64,000 bases of DNA from Strix aluco (taxonomy: Eukaryota; Chordata; Aves; Strigiformes; Strigidae). How positions within the stretch are numbered: the stretch's first letter is position 1; each line of letters begins with the position of its first letter. The DNA lies in the NCBI RefSeq assembly GCF_031877795.1, contig NC_133942.1, forward strand, positions 3,720,001-3,784,000, read 5' to 3'. The notes under the pieces were generated by a model that saw only the letters and a list, made by a program, of their open reading frames with translations, did not search any database and had not been told where the DNA came from. The position numbers and the translations under genes are program-made. Shown one piece after another: positions 13,601 to 22,122 of this stretch.

Positions 13601-16600
13601 CAGCTCACTGAGGAGTAAGCTCAGGGCCCGAACAAAAAAAAATGATGTAGCTGTTGTAAGCACACTTTCTGTCCTTGATCATACTCTACAACCTGCGTAC
13701 CTCATCCTCTTTGCTGTTCCTTCTCCCCCTGCATCTAATGTCAGGCTGCTTCTTTGGCTCATCTGGGTAAGTGAATGGAAAGTCGTGTCTTCTCCAGTTG
13801 CTGGTTCAACACTCTGATCTAAACTATCTACACTCAGAATTACAGAGGGACATACAGTTCCTCTGCATGATGTACAGCATGCTTGGTAGATATCACTACA
13901 TCTAACTGGGGAAGGGTAACAGACTTGCAGTGCGCAGAGCAATCGTTATAAGAACTGTAAATCTCAGTTTGGTTGGTTTCATCCAGCTCAAGCCTTGTGT
14001 TGTCTTGACCTACTTCTGTCAAGCTAATCCTTTCTCTTTGGCAGAACATAGGCCAAGATGCGTGCAGCCAGATTTCTTAGTACTTTGGCATCAGGACTTC
14101 TTGTTTGGTATAGTGAGTCACCCTTCTCGAGTCCCATGAGCAGAGGCTGTGGAAATCTGGATCATAGTCTGTGATTCCTTCTAGCTTGACTTGGGGAGTG
14201 CTGGATTGTCCTACTTGATAAGTATCAAGAGAAGAAAATGGGGGCAGGGTGAGAATGCTGGAATTTCCCATTTGAATTCTATAGAAGTACGAAATTTGCC
14301 AAGTATTTAAGTTCAATACATATATATATATTCATTAAACAATTCTAAGAAGATTTTAAATGGATTGCATGCAGATTATGCGAAGGACTGTAGGAAAAGG
14401 AGGAGGCTAGTTACGGGGCAGAGTTGCGTAGGCGGATGTAGATATCATACACGGATAACAAGTGGGACTCTGTGATGCTCTTTAACATCTTGCCCTTTTA
14501 TTGTGCGGAATTATGAGGAGAGAGAATGGTAAGTGGACTTGTACTTCACCCTAGGGTCCTGCCTTCTTATGTGTGGCAGAAGGGGCCTTCCACTGAATTA
14601 ATTCTGCAGAGGGTCCTGCAGTGAAATGAGCCCACAGAAGAAGCACCTAATGCAATTCCTATTTAAAAAAACCAAAAAACAAGCATGTGCTTTAACTAGT
14701 CCTGGTTTTTATAAGCTGGTATTAGCCAACTGTTGGTCTGAGTATGAGTGGGATCCCAAAGTCTCGGTGATCTTTATCAGTGGAAGAGGGGTTTTTTGCA
14801 CCTGAGAGGTAAGGTCCAGATGAAGAGCATGGAAATGTTAGAATCCAGTCAGTGCCTTCCATCTCCCTGTTATTAAAAGATATTTCTGTTCTTCTGCTAG
14901 TCTATGAAGAGATATCCCTGTCGACAGTGTGAACGCTCATTTAATGCCTCCAACAGTCTGCGCAGACACATCCGCAATAATCACGACACAGCAAAGAAAG
15001 TTTATACTTGCTGGTACGTACTGAATGCCACTTTTCAAATTTGTTTTCAACGACAGGCTAATCCTTTGAGTTTGGAAGCCCTTTGTAATAGATCGTGTCT
15101 GCTCCTATCTACTCCAGGCTATAAGTTACTGAGGGAGAGTGAGAAGAAGAATATGTTAAACATGAGAGACTTGGTGGCTAAAATAAGTCCTTGCTTTTGA
15201 CTGCACAATGCCCTTTGGAAACTTAGGGTAAGGTTTGATTTGAGATCTGCAGGTGCAAAATGAGAATTATATTGCGCACCCTTGTGGAACAGCCAATAAA
15301 ATATTGGGCCAGTCTTTCGCTGCTTCGTGGTTGGTGTAATCGTGCATCGCTCTTGGGCCTTCCCCATGAAAAAATGGTACAAAAGGTGTGTAAAATCCTA
15401 ATGAACCAGGGCACTTGATCTTGCCACCACTTTACACAGGCAGAACTGACTGCACAAGCCACAGGGCAATGGAGAATTAAGCCTGCTGGATTTGCTTGGG
15501 AAGATGCACCTCAAAGTTGGAAAATGGATGAGGAGACTTCAGAGGAGCTTTGTGAATCAGCAGTGAATGAAAATCATTGCTGGTGAACATAAATTAACTG
15601 TGAATACAGTCTCAGTTCAGGACAAAGCCCAGTGCTTACAAAAGTGACTCCACAACTGCTGCGTCTCATCTGCTGTTGCAGAATAAGTTGTACACTGAGC
15701 AACCATGCAGACTTGCTTCCTGTCTCCTTCTGAGGCATCCTTCTGAAACAGAATTAAAGCACATTTGTGTTGGAAAGGAAGTTTGCAGTGATGTAGGTTG
15801 GGAGATTTTTTTTATTTAACTAAAATTTTGGTATAATGGAAGTGTTTCTGAAGCGTGTGCTGTCACTTTACTGCACTTAAGTTACTAAAAGCCTGTCTTG
15901 AAGAGTACATCCCTCATGTACTTTATTTCCTTGGACTGCCTAGTAAGCCACAAGAGCTTTCAGTAAATGGATAAAGTATTGGCATCACCATGGGGGCCTG
16001 ATAGGAATACATTCCTGATGCATTTTTCGGCCAGGACTTCTAAACTTTCCATTTCTTGTAACTGTGCTCTGTCTTGGAACCTCTGGAGAAGATGAAATGT
16101 TGGCTCCCAGCATGTTTCATTCTGCTTGAAGTTTGTGGGTGATGGTCTTTGGAGTTACATGATGATCTTTGGAGTCAGGATATACCTGATTTGTATATAT
16201 CTATTCTCTCTGGATCAGTTGTTTTCAAAGTGGAGTATATCAGAATCAAAATGAACATAAGGCCTAGCTGGGAAGAAGGATTTGTGTAGAAATACTTAAC
16301 AACCTGGGAGGTGCCAGCCTACTGTACACATGAGCTTGTACAGGCCCTGGAGTCCCCTTTTTCTATTACTTTTCAGAACAACACACAGTTGTGGATCCAC
16401 AGTTTCACCCAAGAGTCCATCATCATGCCATGTTTACAGCAGAGAAGACAGCTAGAAATTCAAGTGAATTGTGGTTGTGTTTAATTCTCAAGCTTGTAGT
16501 TGCTCCTTTTCAAAATCTGTTGATGAAGTCTTAATTGGACAGTGGTTGTGCTTTCTTTAATCATTGTAGTGGGAGACTTACTGAAATCACAGCACTCTTC

Positions 16601-19600
16601 AAATTAAACTTCTTCCTTGAAATATTTGTCCCGACATCTCCAACAGCTGCTCTTTGTTGGATCCAAGGCCTTCTGTTCAGTCTCCCCTTTGATCCCTCTT
16701 AGTTTGTCCAGAGTGCTGTTCCAAAAATCTCCTCCATGACTGCTTGCAAATCCTCCCATCCCTTTGAATTCCTCCTCGCCTCCGTTCTGCGCTCTGTAAG
16801 GCGTCACACGTCTGCTGCTCCTTTTCTTTTCCCTTGGTTGCTGGTATCTGTTTTCCTTCTTCCCACCAGGCAGTTTGTATCAGTCTCACCTATTACTCCC
16901 TTCAGGGGTTTTGACGCCTTAACTTCGTGTCACCCTCTTCTCCTGCCTTTCCATGTGAAGCATGAGTAAAGTTTGTCATTGTCCTGACAGCTGAGTATTT
17001 TTGTGACTAGTATGCTGTCTGGTAGGTGATCCTCCCTCTGGCTTCTGACATTTCAAGCTGCAATTTCCCCTTTGCCCCCTGCCCTGCTTAGGTCTCTGCC
17101 TTCTGTTAAATCTGTAGGGAGAAACCGGTGATGGAGGACTTGCTTGAACACCCTCCTGCCAAGCTTGTCACTGGAGTAATTCAGGTTAGGAAAACATCTT
17201 TCCCTGCTCACATGAAAAGAGTTCTAAATTAGGACAAATTGCAAAGTATTCTGATGTTTTGTGTATTTTCTTTCATAATTCACTTGGTTATTGTTATGAG
17301 AACTTGCTCTTATTTTCCAAGTCTTAAGTACAAACTGTCTGGAACGCTTGATTTTCAACATGTTTATTTTTGATAAATGCCACTTAATAACCTCTCATCT
17401 TTGCTCCATGAGGGAGAAAAATTCCATCATTATTAAATATTGATTTATCATCTAAGTGGTTCCTGTTAAAAACCAGAAGTATTCAATGAGCACATCTGCA
17501 TTTTCACATCATTACTGACTGTTTAATTTCCATCTAGTTACTGGAAGATCAGTAGGAATCTTCTCTCCTGTTAAAAGATGTCTTTGTTGCCCAAAGACAC
17601 TTCTGTTCCTTTTTATCCCTTGCTGCCTACATTTCAACTGCAATTTGTGCATTTCAGAGAAGTCCAGTGTTACTCGCCTCATTGCTCGGGGGGATGTGTA
17701 GCTGACGGACCTTCCCTGTGTCGCGCTGGCAGGCAGCAGCAGAGTACAAAGTCAGTCTTGGGTGTCCCAGTTGCTAGCGGAGACCTCTGTGTGCCTCACC
17801 ACGCTGCACGGGGTGCTGCGTCTGTCTGCAGGACCTGGTGCTTATTTCCAGTAGCCCTCAGTCATCTGGGGGGCACAGCGCCTTCACATCTCCTTTTGAA
17901 ACGGCAGTACTGCTCTCTGGCAGCTCTTGATTCCTACCAAATTTTAACAGGAATGAGGCATTCACGAGCGCTTCTGCCTCGGTTATTGTTATTAAAGTTG
18001 GAATTGCAGCAGTTTTGTAAGAATTTTAAGCGTGTTATGATACACGTGGTCCTGTGGATGTGATGGAACACCGGGTGCAGATCCCGGTTCTGCTGCAGGC
18101 CTCCTCGGAGTTACGCAGTCCTGAGGTCCCTCTGTGTATAGGTCTGTCTCTCATGTGAGAGTCATTTTTCTCCCATGCGTTTTCCACCTGGATTATTTAT
18201 TTTGTACTTGTGTAGCATGTATCGTGCTGGGCCTGATCTCCACTAGTCCCTGTATTTATTTAGTGCTGTACTGTAAGACGTGCCCTACTTTCATTCACAT
18301 TCCTGCTTACTGTGGTAAATTCTAAACTGTTCTAGATTTCTCTCTGGAGTGATGTTTTATTATTAAAACGATGATTTGCTGCATATTTTGGTAATCTAAT
18401 AGTAAATTACTCCCCAGCTTCTGTCTCCAATGACACCTATTGGTTTGGCACCTAGCGAAGAGCTGTTCAGATGGAAACGGAACAGCTGGGCATTTCCTCT
18501 AATAAATTTTCTTCCTTTTTTTATTTCCAAGGTACTGCACAGATGAAAATCAGACATTTCCTCAGCCGTTCATGCTGGAGAATCACATCAGCCTTATGCA
18601 CGGCATCAAAAACCCAGACTTATCCCAGATGGCCAAAGCAAAAGCTCCAGAGAGAGACACAGCAGAAGTAACCGATATATTTTCATTGAAAAATAAATGT
18701 ACCTGGCGAGTAGTTGTTCACTTGGGGTGTTATGGGGTGTACGCTGCCTTGCAGCAGTCAAGCCCTCCCGTCCCCATGGCAGATTTCCTTCCCCTCCTCT
18801 CAACTCCATCCAGTTTGCTTCTCTCTGGCAGCGTCAGGATAAGAACTGAAAGCGCAGCTGAGCTGCAGCAGCACCAGGGCAGCGTATCTTGCGTTTTTCA
18901 AGATACTCTTGAGCGTGTGGTCCCGTGTTTTACTGGCATTTTTTCAGTCTACTTTGTAACCAGGTCTAATTTAGGTTTGTTATTACCCTTGTTTTCCCCT
19001 GCCACTCTGTTCATGAGCCTGGCACATTTCTCCTCTTTCTCCCTTGTTTTTTCTGCTAGTGGCAAAAGATTCCTTTTTGGTTTTAAAATACTTCTTAGAT
19101 CCGCTGCCTACAAGAACTGCATTCTTCCTAAGCAGGACTGTGTAATTTTTTTCAGCAAATGTAATTGTTCAACCAATTTAATTTGGCTTGGTTTGGAGTG
19201 GAAGGTTGGCTGATGGGGCTTCTTTGCTCCGTTTACTTTAAAAATAGACATAGTTTTTCCATATCACTGCAATTTATCATTCATCTGTACCCTAGCATTG
19301 AGGGATCACAGGCAAGACTGACTCCTCTGTGTTTATGCTGTAAGGAAACCTGGGGTAACTCACAAGTGGCTGGTGGCTGCTTCCCCCAAGCAGAGCTGAT
19401 GTGCCAGGGCACCCGGCTAAACGGGGTTAGATGGTGGCTTCACGTGGCTCCAGCTGGGTCTGCAAATACAAGCCTGTAAGCTGTATCCTAAATCCAGAGT
19501 GCTCAGTGCTGCTGGATAAGGAGGTAACAAAATCACATGAAGGGACATAGGCAAGTGAGCCATCCTCATGGGAGGAGAAGCACGCTGCGGGATTGTAAGA

Positions 19601-20512
19601 CAGAGGGGATGAGTTAATGAGAGATGCCATGAAGAAAAAGCCTGAGTGGAGGGGAGAATGTTGAGAGTTAAATCTGAGATGCATTGTCTGGGCTAATGGC
19701 CATCCCCTTGTCCCTCAGCTGTCCCTGCTCTGGGGGCTCCTTCCCACACCAGCTCCACGCTTCTGCCCAGCCAACCCCTCGCAGGATGGCAGCTGAGATC
19801 CTGCATGTTGGGGCGAGGCGTTTGGGTACTGGTAGGAAAGGCAGTGCAAGAGAAGTGCCTAGGCATGGCTTTGGTTAGTTTGCATCACAATGCTGACGTG
19901 GATTCGCCCTGAGGTGTCTTCAGAGAGGTGTGTGGAATTTAGCACTTATTCTGGTCTCGAACAGTAAAGTAACTTTTTAATCTTATTTTTTTTAAGGCAA
20001 AATCTCCAAAGAGGATGGCAACGGATGAGCTGGGTCAGGCAGAGGCCGCTGCGGGTTCAGACACGCCGCCAGCCAAAAAACTGAGAGCGCACTGGAAATG
20101 CGCTAAATGCGGATTTGCGACAGACATCAGTACTGAGTTTCAGGAACACATACCTCGGCACAAGACAGACAGCTCCACCTACCAGTGCTTGTTCTGTGGC
20201 TTGTGCTACACCTCTCACATCTCTCTGAACAGACACCTCTTCATTGTTCATAAAGTAAAAGATGAGGAGGAGGAGGAGGAGGAAGAGGAGGAAGAGGAGG
20301 AGGAGGAAGACGAAAGGCAGAAATTACAAAGAATGAGTGAGAATGGACACGAGGGGTACAATGGTGACATGAACACTACGGCGGAAGAAGAAAACCTGAA
20401 ATGCAAAGAGTGCAAAAGTGACTCAGCTCTTTGTGAACACAGTCAGACGTGTGGCATGGAGGGTCCCGGTAGCACCTCGCAGAACAATCATTCAAAGTCT
20501 CTTAAGACTTAA
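4515..20512 (+). CDS. ZNF592: ZNF592-type zinc finger protein, C-terminal part (7 exons)
   Basis: Joining 4515-4693, 9266-9442, 10226-10385, 13216-13494, 14901-15013, 18532-18667 and 19997-20512 gives 1560 nt, exactly 519 codons plus stop, with every junction in phase. The product carries about ten C2H2 or degenerate fingers, then an acidic Glu run and a Ser/Thr-rich tail. Family knowledge: ZNF592 belongs to the ZNF592/ZNF532/ZNF687 group, large nuclear proteins that associate with ZMYND8 in a transcriptional co-regulator complex. Human ZNF592 is about 1267 aa, so roughly the last 40 percent is present. I chose ZNF592 over its two paralogues because I recall the C-terminal wording matching it best and because SEC11A and NMB follow, as they neighbour ZNF592 in human. 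No breaks were seen. ZNF532 or ZNF687 are the alternatives. Confidence 0.9.
4694..9265 (+). other. ZNF592 intron with one CR1 fragment
   Basis: This 4.6-kb intron runs from donor GTTTGT to acceptor CCCCCCAG. The only element I recognise is a CR1 3' fragment (about 8905-9080), listed separately. The rest is AT-rich, unassigned intron sequence. The short ORFs in it show no domain. Confidence 0.8.
8905..9080 (+). mobile_element. CR1 LINE 3'-end fragment
   Basis: The sequence from the 'cccagagaggttgtggctgc' region through 'ggagctggatgatctttaag' to copies of ATTCTGTG is the conserved 3' end of avian CR1. The end of ORF2 is followed by the octamer tail. It is severely 5'-truncated and sits in sense orientation in a ZNF592 intron. 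The same segment is present in inverted orientation at 30604-30770. Confidence 0.88.
9266..9442 (+). CDS. ZNF592: ZNF592 exon
   Basis: The first base completes the split Arg codon. The exon then reads [20 protein letters not shown] and a second unit beginning [20 protein letters not shown]. It therefore encodes two C2H2 fingers, with C-X2-C and H-X3-5-H spacing. The donor is GTAAGT at 9443. It ends with two bases (CA) of a Gln codon completed at 10226. Confidence 0.93.
9443..10225 (+). other. ZNF592 intron
   Basis: This intron of about 780 bp has donor GTAAGT and acceptor TTGTTCCAG. I see no repeat or gene inside it. ORFs on either strand lack recognisable features. Confidence 0.85.
10226..10385 (+). 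CDS. ZNF592: ZNF592 exon
   Basis: The first base closes the Gln codon. The exon reads [20 protein letters not shown] and then a second finger around [20 protein letters not shown]. The donor GTAGGT at 10386 follows a complete Lys codon (phase 0). The first unit is an atypical finger (C-S-C), as I recall for the family. Confidence 0.93.
10386..13215 (+). other. ZNF592 intron
   Basis: This 2.8-kb intron has donor GTAGGT and acceptor TTATCCAG. It is AT-rich with short homopolymers, such as a C run near 11507. I recognise no gene or transposable element in it. Confidence 0.8.
13216..13494 (+). CDS. ZNF592: ZNF592 exon
   Basis: The exon is exactly 93 codons, phase 0 at both ends. A Ser/Lys-rich linker starting [20 protein letters not shown] is followed by a C2H2 finger with C-X2-C around WTCKECSQW and the histidines in YVSHMKRSH. 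The donor is GTAAGG at 13495. The linker is typical of the gap between the middle and C-terminal finger clusters in ZNF592. Confidence 0.93.
13495..14900 (+). other. ZNF592 intron
   Basis: This 1.4-kb intron has donor GTAAGG and acceptor TTCTGCTAG. It contains a short (AT)n run near 14321-14332. I see nothing else recognisable. Confidence 0.82.
14901..15013 (+). CDS. ZNF592: ZNF592 exon
   Basis: The exon encodes a canonical C2H2 finger, [20 protein letters not shown], with the H-X3-5-H completed by NNH. It then begins the next finger (YTC). The donor is GTACGT at 15014. It ends with TG of a split codon that becomes Trp (TGG) with the first base at 18532. Confidence 0.93.
15014..18531 (+). 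other. ZNF592 intron
   Basis: This 3.5-kb intron has donor GTACGT and acceptor TTTCCAAG. It is AT-rich, with no transposable element or exon recognised. A reading frame on the plus strand (17578-18063) has no domain and looks like chance. Confidence 0.8.
18532..18667 (+). CDS. ZNF592: ZNF592 exon
   Basis: This completes the Trp codon and continues the finger as [20 protein letters not shown] with the final His in LMH. A Lys/Pro-rich stretch follows, ending DTAE. The donor is GTAACC at 18668, phase 0. The finger is split by the intron between its two zinc-binding cysteines. The frame also stays open into the intron, but that extension has no features. Confidence 0.9.
18668..19996 (+). other. 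ZNF592 last intron
   Basis: This 1.3-kb intron has donor GTAACC and acceptor TTTTTTTAAG. I recognise no element in it. The open frame that continues from the preceding exon for about 180 codons shows no conserved feature. Confidence 0.82.
19997..20512 (+). CDS. ZNF592: ZNF592 last coding exon
   Basis: The exon reads [14 protein letters not shown], then two C2H2 fingers ([20 protein letters not shown] and [20 protein letters not shown]). After these come KVKD, an uninterrupted run of 15 Glu, and a polar tail with a degenerate cysteine pair ([15 protein letters not shown]). The TAA stop is at 20510-20512. The paired fingers with an acidic tail are the signature C-terminus of ZNF592 as I recall it. 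Confidence 0.94.
   Translation, partial: AKSPKRMATDELGQAEAAAGSDTPPAKKLRAHWKCAKCGFATDISTEFQEHIPRHKTDSSTYQCLFCGLCYTSHISLNRHLFIVHKVKDEEEEEEEEEEEEEEEDERQKLQRMSENGHEGYNGDMNTTAEEENLKCKECKSDSALCEHSQTCGMEGPGSTSQNNHSKSLKT
20264..20308 (+). repeat. Coding GAG/GAA microsatellite (15 Glu)
   Basis: Fifteen consecutive GAG or GAA codons sit just after the last finger of ZNF592. Acidic tracts occur at this position in the human protein as well, so the run is probably tolerated. Its length is likely to vary between individuals and species. Confidence 0.95.
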
Positions 20513-21945
20513 AAACAAAAAAACCCTTTAGGTTGGTTGGGGTTTTTTTGTTGGGGGGTTTTTACTCCAAATACAGGGTGGGGATGGGGCGAATCTTTGA
20601 AATACTCTGTTGATTTCTTGGGATGGACATTGCTTTCCGTTAACTTCTATTTGTAAGGGAAATTTAAAAAAGAAAAAACAAACCCTGCCATTGCATCCTA
20701 AGCACTAACTCTCTGCCAGACCAGAGAGGTGAAAAGGGAAAGCAGGGCGAAAATCCTCGCTGGAGCTTGTCCAACTCCTGAGGATCAAGGAGCACTTTCT
20801 GCAGCTGCAGTTTCCTTAAGATGAGCTCTTTTCCTTTGAGTGTGCACTGCCTCAGCCTCTGCCTGGAGCCCAGCCTTGCCTTCCCTGTCTTGCTTTCTTT
20901 CTCCTTCTATTTATGGCTTCTTTTTTCTCTTCCCATCCTGCCTTTGTTTTACTCATTTTAATTCATAACGCTGTCTCAGCAAAACACGCTTGTCAGGACC
21001 GTGCTGGCCGATCTGGGATCTTCTGCGTTACACGGGACGGGTTCAAGCTGTAAGTTGTGCTGATTTTTCTTTAATTGCCTGAATAACAACCTTATTTTCC
21101 AAAAGGCAATTTAATGAAATGTCTTGGACCTGAATCATCCTGTAAGAGAATTTTGTAGCCGCTGTCCTCTGGGGTGAGCACAGCTCAAAGCCACGTGCGG
21201 TGTGAGGGAGGTGCCCCTCGGGGGCTTGCTGGCTGCGCTTCCCGCCGCCGTCCCGCCTCGGTGGCTCATCCCAGCCGGGAGCTTGGGCAAGGCCGGCTGG
21301 TGGCAGGTTGGCACCGTCCCCAGACGGGGAGAACGTGCCCCTGCCCGTGCACCAGCTGGAGCGGGGCCGTCGGCCGGGCGCCAGGGCTCCCTGCCCAGCT
21401 GCCTCGGTGCGGCCCGCGGAGGCGCTGGCAGGAGCGGGAACCCCCGTCCCGCCGCGGCCAGGGCTGAGCTCCACCGCTGGCGCTGCTCCCGTCGCAGCTC
21501 GCCGTGACCCGTCGCCAGGGAGACGTTTCTTTCCGTGTAGTCATATTGACTCTCACCCTTCTCACTCGTTCCCCCATCACACATGCGCTTCGTGTAATAT
21601 AATTATGTCCTATACCATTATTTTTTTTTATTCTGTTGAGCCAGAACCCTGCTCGTTATTGTTTACTATGACAATGTTTAAATAATTTAAGAACTATTTA
21701 TCTTACTGCATTCGGATCGCTCACCTTCTTGTCTCGGCGTGTTTTGATACGAACAGTTTGGACTCTTTGTATTTTTTGATACGGTGTACGTTAGCCTAGG
21801 GGATGTTTTACCAGGTAGCCTACGTAGAGTTAAGGATAGCAGGGGGCACTCCCGAGCCATCACGTATCTATTTAACCCGCAGCGGCGTCTGTGCCTTGCT
21901 ATGATGTTTACTTCCAAGTATTGCAAATAAAAGCATCCAAGGGGC
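20513..21945 (+). other. ZNF592: ZNF592 3' UTR (probable)
   Basis: The sequence after the stop starts AT-rich. It becomes GC-rich from about 21170 and AT-rich again around 21600-21900. The first canonical AATAAA I find is at 21926-21931, so the 3' UTR may run about 1.4 kb, up to the SEC11A CpG island. An earlier non-canonical poly(A) signal cannot be excluded. The ORFs across 21043-21685 on both strands are CpG-rich shadows. Confidence 0.6.
21926..21931 (+). terminator. ZNF592: AATAAA, candidate ZNF592 poly(A) signal
   Basis: This hexamer lies 146 bp upstream of the SEC11A ATG and 47 bp before an upstream ATG. A G/T-containing stretch follows. It is the only canonical signal I see after the ZNF592 stop. 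The surrounding AAATAAAAG could instead act as a TATA-like element for SEC11A transcripts starting about 30 bp downstream. Confidence 0.5.
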
Positions 21946-22071
21946 CTGCCTGGGCGTCGTTCTTGGCCGGGGCCGCCATGGCGGGCGGGGCGCGGCCGGA
22001 AGCGGCGGTGACGCGCCGGAAGCGGAAGCGGGGCCGGGCGGGCGGAGGGGCCGCCGCGGTCGGGGCCGGCG

Positions 22072-22122
22072 ATGCTGTCGCTGGACTTTCTGGACGATGT
22101 GAGGCGCATGAACAAGCGGCAG
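22072..22122 (+). CDS. SEC11A: SEC11A exon 1 (coding)
   Basis: Seventeen codons encode the cytosolic N-terminus [17 protein letters not shown]. The donor is GTGCCG at 22123. The ATG context is moderate (G at -3, C at +4), weaker than the upstream ATG at 21978. Confidence 0.95.

Noticed and set aside
18572-19213. 213-codon plus-strand ORF extending a ZNF592 exon
   Set aside because: The exon is followed by a GT donor, and the next exon restores the family sequence. The extension has no conserved feature and would be intron retention.
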